Positions 16,127-24,616 of a stretch of DNA of 33,233 bases are shown here, in pieces. The position numbers and the translations under genes are program-made. Origin of the DNA: an uncultured Ruminococcus sp. (GTDB taxonomy: Bacteria > Bacillota > Clostridia > Oscillospirales > Ruminococcaceae); the NCBI RefSeq assembly GCF_902762735.1, contig NZ_CACWPP010000030.1, forward strand, positions 1 through 33,233, in the 5' to 3' direction. The notes beneath the pieces were generated by a model, which was given only the letters and a program-made list of their open reading frames with translations, was not told the origin of the DNA and ran no database searches. Position 1 is the stretch's first letter; each line of letters begins with the position of its first letter.

Positions 16127-17197
16127 ATGGCAAATGATACATCGAATATAAACGAGAGAGAGACATCGGGCTTTTTGAAGGCAGTGAGATATTTTCTGCC
16201 TGCAAAGGGCGACAACGGCAGTGAAAAGGTGCGCAAGGCGGTGCTTTTTGCATCGGCAGTGATCTTTGCGGTGTCGGTGGTGCAGCTTAAAAAATATGTT
16301 GACAAGGGCGGCGCGAAAGGTTCGCTGATACACGGTGTTGTAGAGCAGTATGAGCCGCTGGCTGATGAGAATGTTGAGTATGAGGTCAACAAGGGCAGTG
16401 CCGATGTTGAGCTGGGCACTGCCGAGAAAACGCTGAGAAAGCGCGAGGTTCAGGACTGGGCGAAGGAATATCTTGATGCAAACAGCGATGTGGTGGGCTA
16501 CATAAAGATACCCGGACTGAACGATTCGTATGACCAAGAGATGATAGATTTCCCCGTTTTGCAGGCGGCTGACAATGACTACTATCTGTACAAGGATCTG
16601 TACAAGAATTACTATGAGTCGGGCAGCATATTTGCCGACGGCTGGGGAAGGATCAACGAGGAGGGTCAGGCTGATAACCTGACGATATTCGGACACCACA
16701 TGGGCTGGGTAGGCACGAGCTTCACTCACCTTTCGGAATATGAGCAGGGCGTGGACTTCGTGAAGAAGCACCCTGTTATAGAGTTCAACAGCATTTACGA
16801 AAGCGGCTGTAAATATGCGATAGTCAGCTGTTTTATGATAAACACAGAGGCGAAAGATGACAACGGGAACCTCTGGGAATACATAGGATACAGGGATTTC
16901 GACGATGGCGAGTACAAGTTTGAGGACTGGTACAGCGAGATAACGAAGAGGTCGTGGTATTCAAACGATGCGATAAAATGCACGAAAGATGATAAGTATA
17001 TCACCCTTTCGACCTGCTCAAAACTGGTGGAAGAGGGCGTGAGATGGGTCATTGTTGCGAAAAAGCTGACTGCTGATGATGACCTCGAACTTATCACAAG
17101 TTCCTACAAGCAGAGGGCTGACGGGGACATCTACTTCCCGCAGATATGGAAAGATATTTACGGCAACAAGACAGTCTACAACGGCTGGCAGTACTGA
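16127..17197 (+). CDS. Class B sortase (second of a tandem pair)
   Basis: 356 aa. Same layout as its upstream neighbour: N-terminal anchor about residues 38-56, H190/H191 in IFGHHM, C297 in TLSTCSK, arginine in VRWVIVAKK. Long stretches are the same in both, for example NLTIFGHHMG and THLSEYEQGVDF, while the stem region (about 60-125) differs. The gap between the two genes is 21 nt with a GGAGAGGAAG ribosome site. A recent tandem duplication is the simplest reading. The differing stem may steer the enzymes to different partners. Confidence 0.92.
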   Translation: MANDTSNINERETSGFLKAVRYFLPAKGDNGSEKVRKAVLFASAVIFAVSVVQLKKYVDKGGAKGSLIHGVVEQYEPLADENVEYEVNKGSADVELGTAEKTLRKREVQDWAKEYLDANSDVVGYIKIPGLNDSYDQEMIDFPVLQAADNDYYLYKDLYKNYYESGSIFADGWGRINEEGQADNLTIFGHHMGWVGTSFTHLSEYEQGVDFVKKHPVIEFNSIYESGCKYAIVSCFMINTEAKDDNGNLWEYIGYRDFDDGEYKFEDWYSEITKRSWYSNDAIKCTKDDKYITLSTCSKLVEEGVRWVIVAKKLTADDDLELITSSYKQRADGDIYFPQIWKDIYGNKTVYNGWQY

Positions 17198-17249
17198 GAC
17201 AGTCCGCAGGGACGGTCTGAATGCGGCGGAAAAGAGAGCTGACGGGCGG

Positions 17250-17422
17250 TGAGCCTGCGGCTTAAAAAAGTCTGCCGATGGGGCGCAAGACCCCGCAAAA
17301 TCTACCTTCGGGTATATGTTGCTTTATGCTATTAAGTCGGCATACGCTGACTTAAAATATAAAGCTCCGCAGCAGCTCTCACGGCTGCGGACAGGGGTTC
17401 TCGCAAGGGTACTCCGGAAAGG
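17250..17422 (+). ncRNA. Structured 5' leader of the cell-wall hydrolase gene, class unknown
   Basis: A chain of stems precedes the gene: GGGG/CCCC around CGCAAGA (about 17280-17294), UACC-UUCG-GGUA (17303-17314), a long hairpin 17321-17365 (GCTTTAT/ATAAAGC outer stem, then TTAAGTCGGC pairing with GCTGACTTAA across an ATAC loop) and a perfect 7-bp hairpin 17367-17390 (CCGCAGC/GCTGCGG), then GGGGT/ACTCC flanking the ribosome site. Such density of helices is unusual for plain spacer DNA. It did not match the c-di-AMP, c-di-GMP or TPP riboswitch cores that I can recall. The frame upstream of the chosen start runs through these stems and is rejected as coding. A short AGAC/GTCT hairpin at 17197-17218 ends the sortase gene without a T tract. 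Confidence 0.45.
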
Positions 17423-17435
17423 TAATGTGATAGAA

Positions 17436-18536
17436 ATGAAGCAGAAAAAATCAAGGGCAGCAAAGCGCAGTGCCGCAAAGCCGTCCGTGAGAAGAGTCGG
17501 AACTGTGCTGGGAAGCAGTGCGCTGTGCGTAATGGCAGTGGGCACGATAAGTGTCTGCGGTCTGCTGGGGCAGAGGGCTGACAGGGAAACAAAGCCTGCA
17601 AATGTAAACACCACCGAGACAGCGAGAGATGAGGGTGCGCATACCGCACTGGATACTGTTACATGGAGAAAGGCAAGTATCAACGAGTATGAGTTTACGG
17701 AGGTATCTGCGGCTCAGACAGAGAAGCCTGCGGAAACGACCGTGAACGGGACAACATCAGCCGGTGAGAAAAAGGCGGAGGCAACAGTCAGGGCTGAGAC
17801 TGAGAAAAAAGCCGATGCAAAAGCAGAATACAATATCAAGAGCATTTCAAAGACCTTCCTCTACGCCGCAGAAACGGTGAGCCTGAGAAAAGCCCCCGAC
17901 AAGAGCGCGGAGGTGCTGGAAGTTCTCGATGCCGATGAAAGGGTAGTTGTTGACGGATGCACCGATGACGGTGTGTGGTATTCGGTAAGGCACGGTGAGG
18001 TGACAGGCTTCGCTGCCGCCGCGAATTTCACAGGCAAGTCCCCCGAAAACAAGAAAGCCGAAGAAAAGGCAGAAGAGAAAAAGGCAGAGGAAAAGAAGTC
18101 GGAAGAGAAAAAGTCTGACGCGAAAAAAGAAGAGACTTCTCAGAACAGAGGCGTTATAAGCTACACTGATGAGGAGTTTGAGATGCTGTGCTACGTGCTT
18201 CAGGGTGAAGTAGGCAACTGCTCGGAAGCCAGCAAGATCGCCGTTGCCAACGTTATCATCAACAGGGTAAGATCGAGCCTGTTCCCGAATTCTATCTCGG
18301 CTGTGCTGACTGCACCCACTCAGTTCGATGCTATCTACGGCTACTATAACGGCACTACTGTACCTACGCAGAACACAAGGGACTGCGCGGCAAGGGCGCT
18401 GGCAGGCGAGGATAACACCAACGGTGCTACATATTACTACGCTCCCGCATACTGCGGCGGTTCGACTGCGGCATGGTTTGAAACTCTCCAGTTCTGCCTG
18501 GAAGTTGATGGTCAGAGGTATTTCAAAAACTGGTAA
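17436..18536 (+). CDS. SleB-type cell-wall hydrolase with SH3 domain
   Basis: 366 aa from the ATG at 17436. An in-frame GTG at 17427, 4 nt after GGAAAGG, is an alternative. The N-terminus is basic, then a membrane segment about residues 24-46. A Thr/Glu/Ala-rich linker follows, a bacterial SH3 domain about 134-205, a Lys/Glu-rich coiled stretch (AEEKKAEEKKSEEKK) about 206-240, then a hydrolase-2 (SleB-like) domain 243-366 with the catalytic glutamate E258 in LQGEVG and the TQFDAIYGY and NGATYYYAP motifs. It is probably a peptidoglycan lytic enzyme active outside the membrane in growth or germination. It is followed by a terminator and preceded by a structured leader. Confidence 0.88.
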   Translation: MKQKKSRAAKRSAAKPSVRRVGTVLGSSALCVMAVGTISVCGLLGQRADRETKPANVNTTETARDEGAHTALDTVTWRKASINEYEFTEVSAAQTEKPAETTVNGTTSAGEKKAEATVRAETEKKADAKAEYNIKSISKTFLYAAETVSLRKAPDKSAEVLEVLDADERVVVDGCTDDGVWYSVRHGEVTGFAAAANFTGKSPENKKAEEKAEEKKAEEKKSEEKKSDAKKEETSQNRGVISYTDEEFEMLCYVLQGEVGNCSEASKIAVANVIINRVRSSLFPNSISAVLTAPTQFDAIYGYYNGTTVPTQNTRDCAARALAGEDNTNGATYYYAPAYCGGSTAAWFETLQFCLEVDGQRYFKNW

Positions 18537-18587
18537 AGCGCATAAAATTGTGTCTCGTTTTTTGTGCAAGATTTGTTTAGAGCTACG

Positions 18588-18629
18588 AAAAGTCAGGGCA
18601 GACTGCGGTTTTGTCTTGACTTTTTCTCT
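18588..18629 (+). terminator. Terminator of the hydrolase gene, overlapping the next promoter
   Basis: AAAAGTCA (18588-18595) pairs with TGACTTTT (18617-18624), with an inner AGAC/GTCT helix, followed by T-rich sequence. The -35 box of the next promoter (18616-18621) lies in the 3' arm. Confidence 0.65.
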
Positions 18630-18643
18630 TTATTTGATAAAAT
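18616..18643 (+). promoter_or_regulatory. Promoter of the SpoIID-like gene
   Basis: TTGACT (18616-18621), 16-nt spacer, TAAAAT (18638-18643) with TGA in the extended -10 position. The predicted leader to the ATG is about 62 nt. Confidence 0.65.
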
Positions 18644-18712
18644 GTAGAATGCAGGGCTATGCGCTCTGTAAGGATATTGAACGACATAAATTTACACTGA
18701 GGAAGTTGTTTG

Positions 18713-20290
18713 ATGAACAGTAATAGTAATTTCGATACGCCCTCAAAGCTGGGGCGGCTGACTGCACACATGCGCATGCTGGTGACGGGTATCGCTGTCA
18801 CGGGCGGGTGCGGCTTTATAATGCTGACGGACAGCGCGTTCAACCCCGCGCCGAGAGCTGAGGGGGCAGTGCCTGCGGTCAAGACCGAAACTTCGGTGGC
18901 AGCCGAAGAGGTCAGCATAAAGAGTACTGAGATCAAAACTGCGGCGGCTTCGGCTTTTCAGACGGTGCAGAAGAGCTTTGATGTGCCGCTGGTGCTGGCT
19001 GAACCTGCTGTGAAGAAGATGGAGTTCCCGAAATTCCGCAAAGCCGCCATATGTGAGTATGATTTCTCGGCGGCTGATACAAAGTCCAAAGGTGTGAAGG
19101 TGGAGAGCGGTGAGATAACTGACCCCAACGATTTCACCGTGCCGTTCCCCCAGCAGGATACGCTGATATATTACCCCGACAAGGGCGAGCCGCAGAACCT
19201 CACCGCCACAAGAAGCGTGGCAGGGGAGTATTTCAGGGTGCATGACGAAAACTCGGGTTCGACCGTGGTGATGAACGGGCATGAACTGCTCTGCCTGATG
19301 GTCAACAACGAGATAGGCGACAGCTGGGACGAGGACGCTATCAAGGCGCAGATAGTTGCGGCGTACTGCCACCTGCGCTTCAATCAGGAACATGGGCTGA
19401 CACCTACCATCGGTCTGAGATATGGCTACTCATCAAAGCTGGAGGGCTGTGTCAACGCCGTAGAGGGTCAGGCGCTCACATATGACGGCGAAGTTATAAA
19501 CGCCGTTTATTCGGCTTCCAGTGCGGGATATACCACCACTGCGGGCGATATATGGGGCATGGATTACCCCTATCTCAAATGCGTTGAGAGCATATATGAC
19601 GATCAGGACGTTAACTGGGGCTATGAGAAGAAGTACAGCCGCGCAGAAGTCAAGGCTCTGCTGGAAGGGCGTTTCGGCATAGCACTTTCTGAGGACCAGA
19701 CAAAGTGGTTCACCATAGACAGGGCGTACAGCAAGGTGTATATCGACACTGTTACCATCGACGGCAACGCGGGCTGCAAGCTGACGGGCAACCAGCTCTG
19801 CAATCTGCTGGGGCTTAAATCGAATGCAATTACCATAAAGTACAAGGACGGCGAGTTCACATTCACCTCCTGCGGCTGGGGACACGGCGTGGGCATGTCC
19901 CAGTGGGGAGCGCACTATTACGCCGAGAACGGCTGGACTTATGACCAGATACTGCATCACTATTATGTTGATACAAGGCTGGAACTTTCTCAGCCTGCGG
20001 CATCATCGCTTTCGGCAGAAGATGTGACTGCACAGAATGACAGCTCTTCTGCGGCTGAAACGACTGCTCCTGCATACAGTGAGGCTGAGCCTGCTGTGAC
20101 GGAAGCACCCGCAGTCACCGAAGCGCCTGCACAGCAGTGGACACCTGAGCCTGATACCCAGTGGTCGCCCGATACACAGTGGTCGTCCGATACACAGTGG
20201 TCGGACGGCGGCGCACAGGGTATGAGCGGTGATAACAATAACGGCGGCTGGGAACAGCCGTTATACGGAGGGGAAACCTTTGAATATTAA
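18713..20290 (+). CDS. SpoIID/LytB-domain protein, membrane-anchored, with C-terminal repeat tail
   Basis: 525 aa. A membrane anchor or signal lies about residues 19-43. The SpoIID domain (about 170-430) includes NNEIGDSW...AIKAQIVAAYCHLR, where SpoIID carries its catalytic glutamate, and GWGHGVGMSQWGA near residue 390. SpoIID is a lytic transglycosylase for stripped glycan strands in engulfment. The gene is not in a spoIID context and has a long extra N-terminal linker, so it may be a general wall enzyme. The tail after 430 is rich in Pro, Thr and Glu and holds DTQWSxx repeats. TGAGGAAG is upstream of the ATG. The stop overlaps the maf start region. Confidence 0.85.
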   Translation: MNSNSNFDTPSKLGRLTAHMRMLVTGIAVTGGCGFIMLTDSAFNPAPRAEGAVPAVKTETSVAAEEVSIKSTEIKTAAASAFQTVQKSFDVPLVLAEPAVKKMEFPKFRKAAICEYDFSAADTKSKGVKVESGEITDPNDFTVPFPQQDTLIYYPDKGEPQNLTATRSVAGEYFRVHDENSGSTVVMNGHELLCLMVNNEIGDSWDEDAIKAQIVAAYCHLRFNQEHGLTPTIGLRYGYSSKLEGCVNAVEGQALTYDGEVINAVYSASSAGYTTTAGDIWGMDYPYLKCVESIYDDQDVNWGYEKKYSRAEVKALLEGRFGIALSEDQTKWFTIDRAYSKVYIDTVTIDGNAGCKLTGNQLCNLLGLKSNAITIKYKDGEFTFTSCGWGHGVGMSQWGAHYYAENGWTYDQILHHYYVDTRLELSQPAASSLSAEDVTAQNDSSSAAETTAPAYSEAEPAVTEAPAVTEAPAQQWTPEPDTQWSPDTQWSSDTQWSDGGAQGMSGDNNNGGWEQPLYGGETFEY

Positions 20291-20867
20291 GAACCTGTTG
20301 ATGGAATATGATGTGATACTGGCATCAGCATCACCGAGAAGGAAAGAGCTTATGCAGCTTATCTGCCCGACTTTCAGGGTGATACCTGCCGACTGCGGCG
20401 AGGCTGTCCCCGAAGCGCTGGCGGCACAGGACGTGCCGGGATTTCTGTCTTATCAGAAGTGTGAGTGCATTTCACAGGTCTACCAGAAGGCGTTGGTGAT
20501 AGGCTGTGACACGGTGGTAACAACGGCTGACGGTGAGATACTGGGCAAGCCAAAGGACGAGGAAGATGCAAAGCGCATGCTGAGACTGCTCTCGGGACGG
20601 GTACACACGGTAGATACGGGCGTGTCTGTCAGCCACAACGGGCATATCGAAACTTTCACCGAGACTACTAAAGTGTGGTTCAGGAAACTGACTGATGAGG
20701 AGATAGACGACTATGTAGCCACAGGCGAACCGATGGACAAGGCGGGCGCTTACGGCATACAGGGCGAGGGTACTCTGCTTGTTGACAAGATCGAGGGCGA
20801 TTTTTTCAACGTGGTGGGTCTGCCTGTGTCAAAGCTGGCGGCTAAACTGCATGAGATGCTGGACTAA
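20280..20867 (+). CDS. maf: Maf-like nucleotide pyrophosphatase
   Basis: 195 aa from TTG at 20280, which has GGAGG about 8 nt upstream and overlaps the end of the SpoIID-like gene by 11 nt. An ATG at 20301 is the alternative. Maf family signature LASASPRRKELM near the start, then GCDTVV and GKPKDEEDA, and AGAYGIQGEG towards the end. Maf enzymes hydrolyse non-canonical or modified dTTP, UTP and CTP and have been linked to septum arrest. The start overlap suggests translational coupling to the wall gene. Confidence 0.92.
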   Translation: MNIKNLLMEYDVILASASPRRKELMQLICPTFRVIPADCGEAVPEALAAQDVPGFLSYQKCECISQVYQKALVIGCDTVVTTADGEILGKPKDEEDAKRMLRLLSGRVHTVDTGVSVSHNGHIETFTETTKVWFRKLTDEEIDDYVATGEPMDKAGAYGIQGEGTLLVDKIEGDFFNVVGLPVSKLAAKLHEMLD

Positions 20868-20880
20868 ATTTGTTGATGCG

Positions 20881-20910
20881 GCACTGCGCTCACTGCGCGG
20901 TGCTTTTTTT
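20881..20910 (+). terminator. Terminator after maf
   Basis: GCACTGCGC pairs with GCGCGGTGC (20881-20889 with 20895-20903) around a 5-nt loop, followed by seven T. Strong intrinsic terminator. Confidence 0.9.
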
Positions 20911-20995
20911 GTGCGCATCTGCATATTCGGCGGGTTTTCGGCAAAACTACATATATCAGCTTGTCGGCGAATGTGTTAAATTTATAGTTTGACAC

Positions 20996-21024
20996 TTGAA
21001 ATCAGAGCGAAAATATGGTATGAT
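20996..21024 (+). promoter_or_regulatory. Promoter of the SGNH-lipoprotein-MBOAT group
   Basis: TTGAAA (20996-21001), 17-nt spacer, TATGAT (21019-21024). A second TTGACA at 20990-20995 is too far from the -10. Transcription would start near 21031. Confidence 0.65.
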
Positions 21025-21091
21025 ATATTATGAGCGCCAATGTCTATAAAACGCTCTACCACAAATTTATTTCGCGCAGAGGTTTGTTGCT

Positions 21092-21979
21092 ATGGAACTC
21101 AGTAATTCGGAGATCAGAAAAAAACGAGTCAAGACTCAGCAGAATATTGTAACAGGGCTTTGTCTGAGCTGCCTTGCATTTACGCTGGGCTGGTCTGTTT
21201 TTGCGGGAGTCGTTTCTCATAAAAATGCGGTGAAAGCTGCACTGGCAGATAAAAATTCTTCCTCAAAGGCTGAGGTGGTCAGCAAGGCGGAAGAGCCAAG
21301 CTCGCAGGAAGAAATGCCCGAAAGTTCGCAGGAAGAAACTGCGGCGGTGGACTCCTTTGCGCCTTACGCACAGGAAGAGGGCACACACCCTTATGCGGTG
21401 GCAAAAGACACTGCCGATGACCTGAGCGATGCGGTGTTCATCGGTGACAGCCGAACCGTCGGCATGATGAACAGCACGGACAAGCCGCTGGCGACATTCA
21501 TCTGCGCGGTGGGTCTTAACATCGACACGGTGCTGACTTCCACCGACATAGCGCAGGGCGACGGCAGTGTGGGTACACTGGCGCAGGCGCTGAGTGCCCG
21601 CGAATTCGGGCGTGTATATATCAGTTTCGGCACGAATGAGATGGGCTGGCCGTACACTGATGTTTTTGAAGATCATTTCGCTGAACTTGTGCGGACGATA
21701 CAGGGCTATCAGCCGAATGCGAAGATCTACCTTATAGGCATACTGCCGCTTTCGCAGTCGCAGGATATGGACGGCGATGCGGTCAATAACGATAATGCTA
21801 AGCTGTTTACCGAGTCGATAAAGAACGTTGCGGCTGAACTTGGGGTGAATTTCCTTGACTGTTCGGAGGCGGTGGCTGATGAGAACGGTTATCTGCCCGA
21901 AGAAGCCTCGCCCGACGGTATACACATGCTGGCGGAATATTGTCTGTACTGGCAGAACTTCATAATTGATAATACCTGA
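21092..21979 (+). CDS. SGNH/GDSL-type hydrolase, membrane-anchored
   Basis: 295 aa. One N-terminal membrane segment about residues 22-43, a Ser/Glu-rich linker to about 95, then an SGNH domain: block I GDSR with the likely nucleophile S120, N182 in FGTNEM, and the D275-H278 pair in DGIHM. The fold includes esterases and acetyltransferases acting outside the cell on wall or glycan substrates. It is close to the DUF4358 lipoprotein and MBOAT genes, so it probably places or removes acyl groups on an extracellular polymer that MBOAT energises. The glycan is unknown. Confidence 0.85.
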   Translation: MELSNSEIRKKRVKTQQNIVTGLCLSCLAFTLGWSVFAGVVSHKNAVKAALADKNSSSKAEVVSKAEEPSSQEEMPESSQEETAAVDSFAPYAQEEGTHPYAVAKDTADDLSDAVFIGDSRTVGMMNSTDKPLATFICAVGLNIDTVLTSTDIAQGDGSVGTLAQALSAREFGRVYISFGTNEMGWPYTDVFEDHFAELVRTIQGYQPNAKIYLIGILPLSQSQDMDGDAVNNDNAKLFTESIKNVAAELGVNFLDCSEAVADENGYLPEEASPDGIHMLAEYCLYWQNFIIDNT

Positions 21980-22097
21980 TAAATGGCAGGGGTGCAGTTG
22001 AGCATTTCTGTGATAAGGAAAGTAAACGGGCAGTCCGCGAAATGCGCGATGCCCCTCAATATACAAAAAAATGTAAGAAAAGGAAAAGGTGAGTTAA

Positions 22098-22595
22098 ATG
22101 GATCTCAAGAAAATATTGTGCATCATACTGGCGGCTGTGTCCGTGACCTGCGCTGCGGCTTCATGCGGCGAGGAAAAGAGTGAGGATAACGGCGGAAATA
22201 CCGCACAGACTCAGACCGAGAGCGCTGATGCTGCGGCTGTTGCTGACAAGCTCAAAAGCGATATTGCTTTCGAGGACGACCTGGTTGAGTTTGACAGCGG
22301 CAAAATAGAGAAGATACTGGGCGTTGCACCCGATGCCTACAAGAAGGCTAAGGTGTATGTAAGCGCAACGGGCGCTACTCCCGAGGAGATAGCATGCTTT
22401 GAAGCCAATGACAAGATGGCTGACGTTATAAAGGCATCTCTCGAAACAAGACTTACCAACCAGAAAAATACTTTCACCGATTATAAGCCCGAACAAGCGC
22501 CCAAGCTGGATAGCGCGGTCATCGTTGTCAAGGACAACTGCGTTTATTACTGCGTTTCGGGCGACAGCGCAAAAGCTAAGGAGATAATCGGTTAA
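22098..22595 (+). CDS. DUF4358-type lipoprotein
   Basis: 165 aa. Signal peptide with a hydrophobic core (ILCIILAAVSV) and a likely lipidated C23 (AAASC-GEE). The mature part fits DUF4358, as I recall it, in the segments EEIACFEANDK, FTDYKPEQAPKLDSAVIVVKDNCVYYCVS and the C-terminal AKEIIG. The function of the family is not known. It is often found near MBOAT and SGNH genes (recalled, not searched). AGGTGAG precedes the ATG. Its TAA overlaps the MBOAT ATG by one base, so expression is coupled. Confidence 0.8.
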   Translation: MDLKKILCIILAAVSVTCAAASCGEEKSEDNGGNTAQTQTESADAAAVADKLKSDIAFEDDLVEFDSGKIEKILGVAPDAYKKAKVYVSATGATPEEIACFEANDKMADVIKASLETRLTNQKNTFTDYKPEQAPKLDSAVIVVKDNCVYYCVSGDSAKAKEIIG

Positions 22596-24040
22596 TGCTT
22601 TTTTCTAGTACGACATTCCTGTTCGGCTTTCTGCCTGCGGTGCTTCTGCTGTATTACACACTGCCGAAACTTTTCGGCAGACATGCCCGCACTGCACAGA
22701 ATGCCGTGCTGTTCCTGTTCAGCCTTGTGTTTTATGCGTGGGGCGAGCCGATATACATATTCCTGATGTGCGCTTCGATCATAGTTGCGTATTTCACGGG
22801 TATATTAGCCGATAAAAGCCGCCTGCCCGATGACAAGCGCGAAAGCAAAGTACCCCTTGCCGCCATGATAGCGGCGGTGGTGTGGAATATGGGTCTGCTG
22901 TTGTTTTTCAAGTATACAGACTTCTTCATAAACACCATAAACAGCATCAGCGGCGCGGGCATAAGACCGCTGGGACTTGCATTGCCCATCGGCATCAGCT
23001 TTTACAGCTTCCAGACGCTTTCTTATGTCATAGACGTTTATCGCGGTGATGTGAAAAGTCAGCGCAATATCCTGCATCTGGGGACTTATGTGGCGCTGTT
23101 CCCTCAGCTTATAGCGGGTCCTATCGTGCGGTATATAGATGTGGCTGAACAGATGGTCAGCCGCCGCGAAAGCCTTGAAAAGTTCTCGGCAGGCGTAAAG
23201 CGCTTCTGTATAGGGCTGGGCAAAAAGGTCATCATCGCAAATGCTGTGGGCGAACTGTTCGACACGCTGTCGAATGCGCCGCAGTCACAGCTTAGCGTGG
23301 CGGCAAGCTGGATAGGCATAATCGCCTATACTTTCCAGATATACTTTGATTTTTCGGGCTACTCCGATATGGCTATCGGGCTGGGCAAAATGTTCGGCTT
23401 TGATTTTCTGGAAAACTTCAACTACCCGTATATCTCAGACTCCATCACCGAATTCTGGCGCAGATGGCATATCTCGCTGTCAAGCTGGTTCAGGGATTAT
23501 GTTTATATCCCGCTGGGCGGCAACCGCAGGGGCAAGGCGCGTCAGTGCGTGAATATAATGGCTGTGTGGTTCCTGACAGGCTTCTGGCACGGCGCTAACT
23601 GGAATTTCATGCTGTGGGGCGTTTACTTCGGCGTGATACTCCTGCTGGAAAAGAACTTCCTGCTGGGGTGGCTGAAAAAAGCACCAAAAGCTGTGCGGCA
23701 TATCTATGCACTTCTGCTTATAGTCATCGGCTGGGGCATTTTCGCTTATGAGGACACTTCAAAGCTGTTACAGAACCTTAAAAATATGTTCGGTCTGGGT
23801 GGACTGCCCCTCTGGAACGATGAAACTGCATTCAGACTTTCGCAGAACGGCATACTTTTCCTGCTGGCGATTATCTGTTCGACACCGCTGGTCAAAAAGC
23901 TGGGCGAAAAGATAAAGCGGTCCAACGAAGAGGTCTACGCAAACTTCTGCGTACCCGCAGAATGCGCTGTACTGCTGATAGTTTCGGTGGCTTATCTGGC
24001 AGGCAACTCTTTCAACCCGTTTTTGTATTTCAGGTTCTGA
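22595..24040 (+). CDS. MBOAT-family O-acyltransferase (AlgI/DltB-like)
   Basis: 481 aa with about 10-12 predicted membrane segments. Two conserved histidines are present: H292 in FWRRWHISLSSWFRDYVYIPLGG and H332 in TGFWHGANW, matching the two histidines of DltB and AlgI. These proteins pass acyl groups, usually acetyl, from a cytoplasmic donor across the membrane to an extracytoplasmic partner. The SGNH enzyme and the DUF4358 lipoprotein immediately upstream are the natural partners. Dlt genes are absent, so this is more likely polysaccharide or peptidoglycan O-acylation than D-alanylation. Confidence 0.93.
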   Translation: MLFSSTTFLFGFLPAVLLLYYTLPKLFGRHARTAQNAVLFLFSLVFYAWGEPIYIFLMCASIIVAYFTGILADKSRLPDDKRESKVPLAAMIAAVVWNMGLLLFFKYTDFFINTINSISGAGIRPLGLALPIGISFYSFQTLSYVIDVYRGDVKSQRNILHLGTYVALFPQLIAGPIVRYIDVAEQMVSRRESLEKFSAGVKRFCIGLGKKVIIANAVGELFDTLSNAPQSQLSVAASWIGIIAYTFQIYFDFSGYSDMAIGLGKMFGFDFLENFNYPYISDSITEFWRRWHISLSSWFRDYVYIPLGGNRRGKARQCVNIMAVWFLTGFWHGANWNFMLWGVYFGVILLLEKNFLLGWLKKAPKAVRHIYALLLIVIGWGIFAYEDTSKLLQNLKNMFGLGGLPLWNDETAFRLSQNGILFLLAIICSTPLVKKLGEKIKRSNEEVYANFCVPAECAVLLIVSVAYLAGNSFNPFLYFRF

Positions 24041-24043
24041 GAG

Positions 24044-24571
24044 ATGGAGATATTGACCGAAAGGCTGATACTGCGCGAACTGACTTCAGAGGATACGCCC
24101 GCGCTGTGCGAGGTGCTGTGTGACCGCGAGATAATGCAGTACTATCCCTGCGTGTTCGATGAAGTGCGGGTGCGCGGCTGGATAGAGAAAAATCTTGAAA
24201 GATACCGCATTTTCGGCTTCGGGCTGTGGGCGGTATGCCTTAAAGAGAATGGCAGGCTGATAGGCGACTGCGGTTTGACCATGCAGGATATAAACGGCAG
24301 TATACGCCCTGAGATAGGCTATCATATCCGCCGTGACATGCAGAGGCGGGGCTATGCTAAGGAATCCGCCTGCGCGGTGTGCGGGTGGGCTTTTGATAAC
24401 ACTACGTTTCGGGTGCTGTATTCTTACATGAAGCATGAAAATGTGCCCTCTGCAAAAACTGCCATGTCTTACGGCGCACGCTTTGCGGAAAGCTATGAAG
24501 CTGGTGAGGGTCTGACAGATGTTTACGCCATCACCCGCGAAGAGTGGGAGAAGATAAGGGCGGTGCGATGA
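24044..24571 (+). CDS. GNAT-family N-acetyltransferase (RimJ/RimL-like)
   Basis: 175 aa. Starts TERLILRELTSEDTPAL, typical of the RimJ/RimL type, with an acetyl-CoA site in RRDMQRRGYAKESACAV (about residues 96-112; Q/R-x-x-G-x-A) and the late ASK-like N-PSAKTAMSYGA segment. These enzymes acetylate amino groups of proteins or small molecules. It begins 3 nt after the MBOAT stop, so it is in the same transcript. Substrate unknown. Confidence 0.88.
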   Translation: MEILTERLILRELTSEDTPALCEVLCDREIMQYYPCVFDEVRVRGWIEKNLERYRIFGFGLWAVCLKENGRLIGDCGLTMQDINGSIRPEIGYHIRRDMQRRGYAKESACAVCGWAFDNTTFRVLYSYMKHENVPSAKTAMSYGARFAESYEAGEGLTDVYAITREEWEKIRAVR

Positions 24572-24616
24572 GCGCAAGTGCCGTCATTTTGCAAAATAAC
24601 AAACAGAGGTAAAACC

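Noticed and set aside
17316-17435. Upstream extension of the hydrolase gene by 40 codons
   Set aside because: The extension lies in strong hairpins, lacks a ribosome site at its ATG and adds no family sequence. The basic head and membrane segment begin at 17436.
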